A stretch of 5,534 nt of DNA from Gammaproteobacteria bacterium (GCA_015232955.1 JADFYS010000153.1:1-5534); one strand, 5' to 3'; positions 1-5,534 are shown, counted from the stretch's first letter. Program-made: numbers and translations. Notes: generated by a model from the letters alone, not told the origin.

Positions 1-436
1 CGGGGCGATCCAGCTCGCCCCGGTGGCGATCGCCGCTGCCCGTCGCCTTGGCGATCGCCTCTTTAACCACGGCCCCGAGCGTAAACTGAATTATGAAAAT
101 GTGCCGTCAGTGGTCTTTAGCCACCCCCCTATCGGCACCGTCGGGCTAAATGAAGATGAAGCGAGAAAACTCCATGGTGATGCGGTCAAGGTCTACCAGA
201 CCCGTTTCACACCCATGATCTACGCCCCAACGGACCATCAGAGTCACACCGCGATGAAGCTGGTCTGTGTCGGCGCCCAAGAGCGGGTGGTGGGGGTGCA
301 TATCATTGGTCACGGTGTCGATGAGATGTTGCAGGGGTTTGCGGTGGCGCTGAAGATGGGGGCGACCAAACGCGATTTTGATGACACAGTGGCGATCCAC
401 CCCACCAGCAGTGAAGAGCTGGTGACGATGCGTTAA
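1..436 (+). CDS. gor: Glutathione reductase (NADPH), C-terminal part, 5' truncated by window edge
   Basis: This is the C-terminal third of the FAD-dependent enzyme that uses NADPH to reduce glutathione disulfide in the cytoplasm. The open frame runs in from the left edge (first full codon at position 2), leaving 144 visible residues of a protein that is about 450 residues long in E. coli. The GTG at 23 lies inside conserved sequence and is not a real start. Visible landmarks are VVFSHPPIGTVGL at the beginning of the dimerisation domain, DEMLQGFAVALKMGATK, and the terminal HPTSSEELVTMR. The His of HPTSSEE is 12 residues from the end, the same distance as the catalytic His439 of the 450-residue E. 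coli enzyme, and the Glu that pairs with it is also present. The FAD domain and redox-active cysteines are outside the window. The yrdA-like gene follows after 7 nt, so the two are probably co-transcribed. The end is intact (TAA 434-436). Other family members such as trypanothione reductase are less likely given the close match to Gor. Confidence 0.96.
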   Translation, partial: GAIQLAPVAIAAARRLGDRLFNHGPERKLNYENVPSVVFSHPPIGTVGLNEDEARKLHGDAVKVYQTRFTPMIYAPTDHQSHTAMKLVCVGAQERVVGVHIIGHGVDEMLQGFAVALKMGATKRDFDDTVAIHPTSSEELVTMR

Positions 437-443
437 AACCGGG

Positions 444-971
444 GTGACCCTGCGCAGTTACCAAGGGATCTCACCGCTACTCGCCACTGGTTGTTATGTC
501 GATGAGGCGGCAACGGTCATCGGTGCCGTCACCCTCGGTCGGGACAGCTCGGTCTGGCCGGGGGCGGTAGTTCGCGCTGATGTCAACACCATCACCATCG
601 GTGCTCGCACCAACATTCAGGACGGGGCGGTGCTCCATGTCACCCACTGCCGACCCGCCTCTCCTGCGGGGGCACCACTGGTGATCGGTGACGAGGTCAC
701 CATCGGTCACAACGCGACCCTCCACGGCTGCACTATCGGCAACCAAGTTCTAATCGGAATGGGGGCAGTAGTTCTGGATGGCGCCGTGATCGAGGATCAG
801 GTTCTGCTCGGGGCGGCTGCTCTGGTGACCCCGGGCAGAACGCTTCGCTCTGGCTATCTCTATGCCGGTTCACCGGTACGGGAGATGCGGCCACTACGGG
901 CAGAGGAGCTTGAAAATTTCGCCTACTCCGCAGCCAATTATGTCCGCTGGAAAGAGGCGTACCGCGACTGA
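444..971 (+). CDS. yrdA: Gamma carbonic anhydrase-family hexapeptide-repeat protein (YrdA-like)
   Basis: This 175-residue protein is a left-handed beta-helix trimer of the gamma-class carbonic anhydrase family, presumed cytoplasmic. Hexapeptide repeats run from about residue 20 to 135. By comparison with the archaeal enzyme Cam, the three zinc ligands map to His65 (in VLHVTH), His89 and His94 (in IGHNATLHG). Arg44, Asp46 and Gln59 match the conserved structural and active-site residues. The acidic loop carrying the proton-shuttle glutamate of Cam is absent, as in YrdA/PaaY/CaiE-type members, so carbonic anhydrase activity is uncertain. The C-terminal helix (SAANYVRWKEAY) closely resembles that of E. 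coli YrdA, as I recall it. The start is GTG at 444. It is preferred because LRSYQGISP aligns with the N-terminus of YrdA and it lies just 7 nt after the gor stop, although the upstream ribosome-binding site is poor. Its stop TGA (969-971) overlaps the next start by one base. Confidence 0.93.
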   Translation: MTLRSYQGISPLLATGCYVDEAATVIGAVTLGRDSSVWPGAVVRADVNTITIGARTNIQDGAVLHVTHCRPASPAGAPLVIGDEVTIGHNATLHGCTIGNQVLIGMGAVVLDGAVIEDQVLLGAAALVTPGRTLRSGYLYAGSPVREMRPLRAEELENFAYSAANYVRWKEAYRD

Positions 972-1255
972 TGAATCGCCCCTCAACCCTCTATTTATTG
1001 ATCACCGCCATTCTTATCACCCTGATCGTCGCCAGCTGGTTCGATGCCGCGTGGCGCAGGGAGCAGCGGCAGCCAGAGCTGGAACAGATGCGACAGCTGG
1101 TGCGGCAGTTGGAGTTGACCGATCTCGCACTGGTGACCGAGGCCCGCTATATCCGCCACCTCTCACAGACCGACCTGTTCGCCCCCTTTCAGGATCACCC
1201 GCTGGCGCTGGAGCACTTTCCATCTGGATCCTTGATTCAACCCCCACAGCGATGA
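971..1255 (+). CDS. Small single-pass membrane protein of unknown function
   Basis: This 94-residue protein has one hydrophobic segment at about residues 7-23 (LYLLITAILITLIVASWF), followed by basic residues (RREQRQ) and a hydrophilic remainder. The positive charges after the membrane segment could keep the C-terminal part in the cytoplasm, but topology is not certain. A short amphipathic stretch (residues 36-50, LEQMRQLVRQLEL) precedes the most distinctive part, TDLALVTEARYIRHLSQTD and then PFQDHPLALEHFPSGS. That region looks like the conserved core of a small hypothetical family in beta- and gammaproteobacteria, recalled from memory. The ATG at 971 overlaps the preceding TGA by one base (TGATG), and its own TGA overlaps the next ATG by four bases (ATGA). 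No strong ribosome-binding site is seen, so translation probably depends on coupling. No function can be assigned. Its tight link to the peptidase gene suggests a shared envelope role. Confidence 0.85.
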   Translation: MNRPSTLYLLITAILITLIVASWFDAAWRREQRQPELEQMRQLVRQLELTDLALVTEARYIRHLSQTDLFAPFQDHPLALEHFPSGSLIQPPQR

Positions 1256-2283
1256 GTGGACAAAGAGTGGTGTGGCGGCTGCTTGCGGTGATGCTCATTC
1301 TGACCACAGCGGGCTGCACTAGCGTCTCTTACTATAGCCAGTCGGTCACCGGCCACCTTGCCCTAATCAGCTCCAAGCGACCGGTGAGTGCGTGGCTTGC
1401 CGATGAGGAGAGTTCGCCGGAGCTGAAGCGCAAATTACGCCTAAGTCAGGAGATTCTCCACTTCGCCCATAGTGAGATGGCTCTGCCGGATAACGGCAGT
1501 TACCGCCACTATATCGATAGCGGTCAGAAGTATATCGTCTGGAATGTGGTGGCTACGCCTGAGTTTTCGCTGCAGCCGCTGCAGCCCTGCTTCTGGATTG
1601 TCGGCTGCCTCAGTTATCGCGGCTACTATGCTCGGGAGAGTGCAGAGGCGCTGGCTGCAGAGTACCGTCTGCAGGGGCTGGATGTGATGGTGGGGGGATC
1701 GCGTGCCTACTCCACCCTCGGCTGGTTGAGTGATCCCCTGCTGAATACCCTGTTGACCGGGCCGGACTGGGCATTGGCAGAGGTGATGTTCCATGAGTTG
1801 GCGCATCAGCGCCTCTATATCGACGACGACTCCGCCTTTAATGAGGCGTTTGCGACAGCGGTGGCGGAAGAGGGGGTGCAGCGGTGGTTACAGCAGCAGG
1901 GAGAGGAGGCAGAGATCGTACGCTACTTAAAACAGCAACAACGAAGACGGCAGTTTAACCAGCTCCTTCTCACCACTCGGGGGCGACTGCAGCAGCTCTA
2001 CCGTAGTGAGCAGCCATCCGAAGCACTGCGCAGCGAGAAAAAGCGGCTCTTCACCACCCTCCAACAGGAGTACGCGCAACTGCAGCAGCTTTGGGATGGC
2101 TACAGCGGCTATGATCGCTGGATGGAGCGGGCGTTAAATAACGCCCACCTCGCCCAGATAGCCACCTACTACGAACAGGTCCCCTGCTTTCAGAAGATGA
2201 TAGAAGAGAGCGGTGGCGAGATGGAACGCTTCTATCTGCAAGCGGCGCAGTTCAGTACGATGGCGAGGAGGTGTGTTGCCTAA
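1252..2283 (+). CDS. Lipoprotein zinc peptidase, 'predicted aminopeptidase' family (COG4324 / PF10023 type)
   Basis: This 343-residue protein is a probable metallopeptidase anchored in the cell envelope. The N-terminus is a lipoprotein signal peptide: basic residues, a hydrophobic core (LLAVMLILTTA), and a lipobox LTTAGC giving lipidated Cys22. The zinc motif HELAH is at residues 181-185, inside EVMFHELAHQ. It is followed by FNEAFATAVAEEG (196-208), where Glu198 or Glu206 could be the third ligand. A cysteine pair (Cys113, Cys119) in CFWIVGCLSYRGYY is typical of this family as I remember it. The C-terminal third (about 205-300) is helical and Gln/Glu-rich, possibly coiled coil. The open frame extends upstream to 862, but the ATG at 1252 is chosen because it begins the signal peptide and overlaps the previous stop in ATGA. 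The substrate is unknown, and the aminopeptidase label comes from the family name, not from demonstrated activity here. The TAA stop overlaps the stop of the convergent anti-sigma gene. Confidence 0.9.
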   Translation: MSGQRVVWRLLAVMLILTTAGCTSVSYYSQSVTGHLALISSKRPVSAWLADEESSPELKRKLRLSQEILHFAHSEMALPDNGSYRHYIDSGQKYIVWNVVATPEFSLQPLQPCFWIVGCLSYRGYYARESAEALAAEYRLQGLDVMVGGSRAYSTLGWLSDPLLNTLLTGPDWALAEVMFHELAHQRLYIDDDSAFNEAFATAVAEEGVQRWLQQQGEEAEIVRYLKQQQRRRQFNQLLLTTRGRLQQLYRSEQPSEALRSEKKRLFTTLQQEYAQLQQLWDGYSGYDRWMERALNNAHLAQIATYYEQVPCFQKMIEESGGEMERFYLQAAQFSTMARRCVA

Positions 2284-2975
2284 GGTCTCCCATCCACCGC
2301 TCCACCTTCCATCCTGAGCGGTTGGATCGCTTCTGGCAGCGGGTAGTCGGGATATTGCAGCAGAAAACGGGCCAGCTGCTGTTGCGCCTCCACCACCGCT
2401 CCGGCACTGTACAGCGCCTCAATCTCTGCCAGCCAGCTCTCCGCTTTTAGGCGTGGGATCGGACGCTGCTTCTGCTCCCGAACCGCTGGGAGGGTGAACC
2501 CCTCCCCCTGATCGCGCAACTCCATTTCGGCCATCGGTGCGCTCTGCATGCGCGGTTGCGCCATACTCGCGGCGGGCGCCGGAAGGTGATCGCTTTCGGG
2601 GGCTAGTAGCTGTTGCTGCGGTTCTGGCACTGCCGCCCCACGCTCGGCTTTTTTTGCTTTTGCCGGTGCGCTTACGCCATCTTCCTGCGGCGATGATGAT
2701 GAGAACGACTTCACCTCTTCGCCAAGACTTTCCGGTTCACCGCTCTGCTGCTGCAGCTTTAGGGTGAAAGAGATCCCGATGACCAAGACCGCCGCTGCTG
2801 CGATCGAGGGTGTCCAACGGGGCGTGCGCCGTGGTGATGCCGGGGTTCGCTGCTGTAACCGCTTTCGTGCTAACTCCAAAATTGCGCTATCGACCTCTGG
2901 CGAGGGGTACTCCTTTCGCCCCTGCCGATAGAGTTGAAGCAGTTGCTGTTGGGAAAGTTGCTCGTCATCGGTCAT
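2280..2975 (-). CDS. Putative membrane-bound anti-sigma factor
   Basis: This 231-residue protein is the probable partner that holds the adjacent ECF sigma factor inactive. The N-terminal 55 residues are hydrophilic and presumably cytoplasmic, with the segment LLQLYRQGRKEYPSPEVDSA and then basic residues (RRTPRW). One membrane segment follows at about 56-73 (IAAAAVLVIGISFTLKL). The basic residues before it predict the N-terminus inside and the rest in the periplasm. Residues 75-165 are low-complexity, rich in Ser, Pro, Ala and Gln. The C-terminus (178-218) has a helical pair resembling a single TPR-like unit: WLAEIEAL, then EAQQQLARFLLQYPDYPLP. No cysteine is present, so this is not a zinc-binding (HxxxCxxC) anti-sigma. 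A GTG at 2984 would add three residues, but ATG at 2975 is preferred: AGAGGAG sits 8 nt before it, and the ATG overlaps the sigma stop as TGATG. The role is inferred from topology and position; direct sequence identity to a characterised anti-sigma was not established. Confidence 0.8.
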   Translation of the reverse strand: MTDDEQLSQQQLLQLYRQGRKEYPSPEVDSAILELARKRLQQRTPASPRRTPRWTPSIAAAAVLVIGISFTLKLQQQSGEPESLGEEVKSFSSSSPQEDGVSAPAKAKKAERGAAVPEPQQQLLAPESDHLPAPAASMAQPRMQSAPMAEMELRDQGEGFTLPAVREQKQRPIPRLKAESWLAEIEALYSAGAVVEAQQQLARFLLQYPDYPLPEAIQPLRMEGGAVDGRP

Positions 2976-3544
2976 CAGAGACACTCCTCTAGCACAGTGC
3001 GTAGTCGCTGCATGGCGTAGCGCAGGCGGCTTTTGATGGTCTCACGGCCAGACGCCATTAATGTGGCTATCTGCTCCAGACTCAGGCCACTCTCTTCTTT
3101 AAGAAGAAAGGTATCGCGCTGTTCGGTCGGCAGCTGCTGGATCGCTTGGCGCATCATCTCTTCACAATCGACCCCCGCCTGCACCCGATCGGCAGAGGGA
3201 GCGGTCGCCTCTCCGGCCAGTTGATCCTCGGCCCGCACCAGACGCAGCGATCGCTTGCGCTGGTGGTCAATGGTGAGGTTGCGCGCTATCTTGAACAGAT
3301 AGGCGCGAAAGAGTCCATCCTGGAATGGAGCGTCACTCTGCAGCACTCTCGACCAGCAGTCGTGATAGAGATCTTCCGCCTCACTGTGGCTGCCGAGAGA
3401 GCGCAGAAGATAGAGGAAGAGCGATTGACGATAGCGCTGATAGAGGGTTGCAAAGGCGGCGTGCTCACCTCCAAGGTAGGCGCGAAAGAGCGCCTCGTCG
3501 GCCTCCTCCACCCCATCCTCTATCGCGCTTGTCATCAACCCCAT
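2975..3544 (-). CDS. ECF-family RNA polymerase sigma factor (sigma-70 family)
   Basis: This 189-residue protein is the length of an extracytoplasmic-function sigma factor, with only regions 2 and 4. Region 2 spans about residues 27-98: FATLYQRYRQSLFLYLL, then SEAEDLYHDCWSRVLQ, then FRAYLFKIARNLTIDHQRK, the usual core-binding and -10 recognition sequence. A linker of about 30 residues follows. Region 4 spans about 132-184 (AIQQLPTEQRDTFLLKEES, then LSLEQIATLMASGRETIKSRLRYAMQRLR), the helix-turn-helix that reads the -35 element. The ATG at 3544 is preferred over the ATG at 3535 because AAGG lies 7 nt before it, whereas only GGGG lies just upstream of the second. The anti-sigma gene follows with a one-base overlap and the VWA lipoprotein gene precedes it by 44 nt. 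ECF factors often control their own operon, but no matching promoter pair could be confirmed here. A hairpin covers its translation start (see 3544-3578). Confidence 0.95.
   Translation of the reverse strand: MGLMTSAIEDGVEEADEALFRAYLGGEHAAFATLYQRYRQSLFLYLLRSLGSHSEAEDLYHDCWSRVLQSDAPFQDGLFRAYLFKIARNLTIDHQRKRSLRLVRAEDQLAGEATAPSADRVQAGVDCEEMMRQAIQQLPTEQRDTFLLKEESGLSLEQIATLMASGRETIKSRLRYAMQRLRTVLEECL
2984..2990 (-). promoter_or_regulatory. Ribosome-binding site of the anti-sigma gene
   Basis: On the minus strand AGAGGAG (2990 to 2984) lies inside the last codons of the sigma gene, 8 nt before the ATG at 2975. It decides the start: the alternative GTG at 2984 overlaps the motif itself and could not use it. 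A strong site in addition to the stop/start overlap suggests that the anti-sigma is made at least in proportion to the sigma factor. Confidence 0.75.
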
Positions 3545-3578
3545 GCCGCCACCTTAATCCTCTTTTTTTGTGGCGGCA
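3544..3578 (-). promoter_or_regulatory. Inverted repeat over the sigma factor translation start
   Basis: A perfect 9-bp inverted repeat, TGCCGCCAC (3544-3552 on the plus strand) and GTGGCGGCA (3570-3578), encloses 17 bases. In the minus-strand mRNA the 5' arm comes first, then a loop of seven A's followed by GAGGA and UUAAG, then the 3' arm GUGGCGGCA. The last base of that arm is the A of the sigma AUG. The ribosome-binding site AAGG (3555-3552) straddles loop and stem, so folding would hinder initiation, while GAGGA in the loop might act as a standby site. The arms lack a following T-run on either strand, so it is not a standard intrinsic terminator. The structure is seen directly; a regulatory role is inferred. 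Confidence 0.55.
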
Positions 3579-3588
3579 AGGGGTAAAA

Positions 3589-5319
3589 CTAACCCTCCAG
3601 CCCGGCAGCCAACTCACTTAGACGGAGAAACTCTCGCCGGTAGCCAAAGCGATCTTCGCCATAGGCGGTGGTGGCCAACTGCTGCAGCTGTTCGTAACCC
3701 CAATCCCCAAGGTGGGTTCCACCGCGCAACAGCTCTCCAAAACCGGCCACCGCTGCACTGAAGCGAAAGGGAACAGTGGTGGTTTCGAGCTGCGACTGAA
3801 CCGTGGCGATATCGACACGATGGGTGATTAGGCGGGAACTTTCACCAAATTCCGGCTTATAGCGCAGTTTGACAAATGCGAGTTCATGCGATTTTTCATC
3901 CTCTTTTCTCTCTTGCGACGGCGACCGGCCGTAGCGGAGCGGGTCGATGGCCGGTTGTGCACTATCCACCAGAGTCACTTCGTAGAGTGCGGTGACGGTA
4001 TGACCGGCACCAATCTCCCCTGCGTCCACCTTGTCGTTATTAAATGCCTCATCTGCAAGCCTTCGGTTGGCGTAGCCGATAAGACGATAACTGGAGACCC
4101 AGGCGGGGTTCCACTCCACCTGAATCTTGACATCGCTGGCGATCACCTCGAGCGTCGATGCAACCTCACGCACCAACACCTTCTGTGCCTCGTTGAGGGT
4201 ATCGATATAGGCGTAGTGTCCATTGCCGTGATCGGCCAACTGCTCCATCAGATGGTCATGATAGTTGCCGCCACGCCCCCCTTCACCGAATCCAAGCGTA
4301 GTCAGGGAGATACCGCTCTGTCGTTTGCGTTCAATGAGCTGAAGCAGCTGCTCATGGCTAACGGTACCGACATTAAAATCGCCATCGGTGGCGAGAATGA
4401 CCCGGTTGATCCCCCCCTGACGAAACCCCTTCTGCGCCATCTCATAGGCGAGCTGAATACCGGCAGAGCCGTGGGTTGAACCTCCCGCCTGCAGCTTTTC
4501 CAACGCAGCGAGAATGGTCGCCTGCTCATCCCCTGCCGTCGGCTCTAACACCACACCGGAGGCACCGGCATAGACCACCATCGAGACGCGATCCTCGCCA
4601 TCCAGCTGCTGCACCAGCAGCCGAAATGCGGACTTGAGCAGTGGCAGCTTATCGGCGGCACTCATAGAACCCGAAACATCGATAAGAAAGACGAGGTTGG
4701 CCGCTGGTCGCGTCTCCAAGTCGCCGCCTCGCCCCTGTATTCCGATATGGAGGAGACGACTATTTTCGTTCCAGGGGGTGGGTGCCATCTCGGTGATCAC
4801 CGCAAAGGGGTGATCCCCCGTCGGTTCAGGATAGGCGTAATCAAAATAGTTGATCATCTCCTCCACTCGCACCGCCGCCTTCGGTGGTAGCTGGCCACGG
4901 CTGAGAAAGCGACGAACGAGGGCGTAACTGCCACTATCCACATCAATACTGAAGGTGGAGAGTGGGTGCTGACTCACCTGAACCACCCCGCTCTCACTGA
5001 TATCGACGAAGCGTGGCCCCGACTCTTCCTGAGCGACAGGCAGCGGTCGTGGGGGTATCCCCTCGGCCTGTCGCATCTTGGTCAGAGGATGGGTTGCGGT
5101 GGCGTCAGCCAGCGCATAATGAGCTGCAGCGCTAACAGCCAGCTCTGCCGGTTGAGATGGCTGCGCCCGCGGTTGATTGGGGATCGGTTCAGCTTCTACC
5201 TTCATCTCCTTTTGACGAAGATCGGGGGAGAGACCGCTTCGCTCCTCACGCTCTTGCGGGGCGTTGCAGGCAACCAGGGCGGTGGTAAGAAATAAGGCCG
5301 TTACAGTTCTTCTTTTCAT
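3589..5319 (-). CDS. yfbK: YfbK-family von Willebrand factor A domain lipoprotein
   Basis: This 576-residue protein is an envelope lipoprotein with a metal-dependent VWA domain. The signal peptide MKRRTVTALFLTTALVAC has lipobox LVAC and lipidated Cys18. A Pro/Gln/Ala-rich linker runs to about residue 100. The YfbK-type N-terminal domain (about 112-200) includes TFSIDVDSGSYALVRRFL and VRVEEMINYFDY. The VWA fold (about 205-375) carries a complete MIDAS: Asp214, Ser216 and Ser218 in DVSGS, a Thr at about 282 in GGSTHGS, and Asp312 in ATDGD. The C-terminal YfbK domain (about 376-570) includes YIDTLNEAQKVL, WNPAWVSSYRLIGY and NNDKVDAGEIGAG, which closely match E. coli YfbK as recalled. A GTG at 5322 adds one residue, but the ATG at 5319 is favoured by GGAG 7 nt upstream. 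It is the first gene of the operon with the sigma and anti-sigma genes. Family function is unknown; a sensing or ligand-binding role is inferred from context. Confidence 0.93.
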   Translation of the reverse strand: MKRRTVTALFLTTALVACNAPQEREERSGLSPDLRQKEMKVEAEPIPNQPRAQPSQPAELAVSAAAHYALADATATHPLTKMRQAEGIPPRPLPVAQEESGPRFVDISESGVVQVSQHPLSTFSIDVDSGSYALVRRFLSRGQLPPKAAVRVEEMINYFDYAYPEPTGDHPFAVITEMAPTPWNENSRLLHIGIQGRGGDLETRPAANLVFLIDVSGSMSAADKLPLLKSAFRLLVQQLDGEDRVSMVVYAGASGVVLEPTAGDEQATILAALEKLQAGGSTHGSAGIQLAYEMAQKGFRQGGINRVILATDGDFNVGTVSHEQLLQLIERKRQSGISLTTLGFGEGGRGGNYHDHLMEQLADHGNGHYAYIDTLNEAQKVLVREVASTLEVIASDVKIQVEWNPAWVSSYRLIGYANRRLADEAFNNDKVDAGEIGAGHTVTALYEVTLVDSAQPAIDPLRYGRSPSQERKEDEKSHELAFVKLRYKPEFGESSRLITHRVDIATVQSQLETTTVPFRFSAAVAGFGELLRGGTHLGDWGYEQLQQLATTAYGEDRFGYRREFLRLSELAAGLEG

Positions 5320-5326
5320 CACTATT

Positions 5327-5330
5327 CTCC
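5327..5330 (-). promoter_or_regulatory. Ribosome-binding site of the VWA lipoprotein gene
   Basis: GGAG on the minus strand lies 7 nt before the ATG at 5319 and only 4 nt before the in-frame GTG at 5322, which favours the ATG. Confidence 0.65.
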
Positions 5331-5430
5331 AAGTTAAATAATTTGCACTACACAGAGAAGAACGGATGAGAAAGGGGCATGGGGTTAAACCAAAAAAACG
5401 AATTTGACCGCTATAGCCAAGAATCTTGGA
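5331..5430 (-). other. Upstream region of the VWA-sigma-anti-sigma operon
   Basis: About 100 bases of lower GC content than the flanking genes, with no credible reading frame. It should hold the operon promoter. I could not find a convincing -35/-10 pair of either the housekeeping or the ECF type. Visible features are an A7 tract on the plus strand (5392-5398), a short GGTT-A-AACC palindrome (5383-5391), and the larger palindrome at 5417-5429. Confidence 0.4.
5417..5429. promoter_or_regulatory. 13-bp palindrome, possible operator
   Basis: CCAAGA, a single central A, then TCTTGG forms a perfect inverted repeat about 100 bases upstream of the VWA start. Its size suits binding by a dimeric regulator, but no family motif is recognised and it also lies right beside the repeat array, so it could instead belong to that element. 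Confidence 0.3.
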
Positions 5431-5440
5431 AACCCTCCCC

Positions 5441-5534
5441 CCGCCCTCCCTTATCAGGGAGGGAGCCGAATCTTCCCCCCTGATAAGGGGGAGGGAGCCG
5501 AATCCTCCCCCCCTGATAAGAAGGAGGGAGCCGA
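5441..5534. repeat. Tandem C/G-rich palindromic repeats, 32-33 bp period, cut by window edge
   Basis: Three contiguous units are visible: 5441-5472, 5473-5504 and 5505 to the edge. Each ends in GGGAGGGAGCCGA or a close variant, with GGGAGCCGAATC at 5461 and 5493 and GGGAGCCGA at 5526. A C-rich tract (5433-5442) leads into the first unit. Each unit centres on TGATAA or its complement TTATCA, flanked by C-runs and G-runs. Unit 1 contains a perfect hairpin with 8-bp arms (CCCTCCCT 5444-5451, AGGGAGGG 5456-5463) and loop TATC. Unit 2 has a 6-bp core stem around GATA, and unit 3 is degraded. There are no spacers, so it is not CRISPR. It resembles dispersed intergenic palindromic repeats found in many proteobacterial genomes. 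Confidence 0.8.

Noticed and set aside
862..1251. An upstream extension of the peptidase reading frame by 130 codons
   Set aside because: It overlaps the end of yrdA and all of the small membrane gene, has no recognisable sequence, and would bury the lipoprotein signal peptide that begins at 1252.
3544..3578. Reading the GC-rich inverted repeat as an intrinsic terminator after the VWA gene
   Set aside because: No T-run follows the stem on either strand (the T7 on the plus strand is in the loop), and it would cut the operon before the sigma gene.
3146..3586. A 146-codon open frame on the plus strand
   Set aside because: It is antisense to the ECF sigma gene, which has clear region 2 and region 4 motifs.
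3886..4479. A 197-codon open frame on the plus strand
   Set aside because: It lies wholly antisense to the VWA domain, whose minus-strand product has a complete MIDAS motif; the plus-strand translation looks like no known protein and has no good start signal.
5355..5395. ECF-type promoter on the minus strand, with TTTAACCCC as -35 and CCGTTC as -10
   Set aside because: The -35 lacks the usual GGAAC core and the match is too weak to separate from chance; mapping the transcription start or finding the same pair upstream of orthologues would be needed.
5441..5534. CRISPR array
   Set aside because: The units are contiguous and palindromic, with no unique spacers between them.

Overview
The window reads as chromosomal DNA from a gammaproteobacterium. 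The basis is the strong resemblance, recalled from memory, of three products to Escherichia coli Gor (glutathione reductase), YrdA (gamma-class carbonic anhydrase family) and YfbK (von Willebrand factor A lipoprotein). Genus cannot be settled from this stretch. Coding density is high, base composition is moderately GC-rich, and no integrase, transposase, tRNA or phage gene is visible.

Positions 1-2283, plus strand: a compact run of four genes. It holds the 3' end of gor, a YrdA-type hexapeptide-repeat protein 7 nt later, a 94-residue single-pass membrane protein of unknown function (1-nt stop/start overlap, TGATG), and a lipoprotein zinc peptidase of the bacterial 'predicted aminopeptidase' family (4-nt overlap, ATGA). 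The spacing implies one transcript with translational coupling. The gor promoter lies outside the window.

Positions 2280-5319, minus strand: a three-gene operon read from right to left. It encodes a YfbK-family VWA lipoprotein, then an ECF-type RNA polymerase sigma factor, then a single-pass membrane protein that is very probably its anti-sigma factor. The last two genes are fused by a TGATG overlap. The 44-nt gap between the VWA and sigma genes contains a perfect 9-bp GC-rich inverted repeat whose 3' arm covers part of the sigma ribosome-binding site and the first base of its start codon, which suggests translational control. I infer an envelope signalling module: a metal-binding extracytoplasmic lipoprotein, a membrane-held anti-sigma, and a sigma factor released on a signal. 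The two gene runs converge and share the four bases CTAA at their stops, with no terminator between them.

Positions 5320-5534: non-coding. It holds the ribosome-binding site and presumably the promoter of the VWA operon, a 13-bp palindrome, and an array of at least three 32-33-bp C/G-rich repeats with a TGATAA or TTATCA core, running off the right edge.
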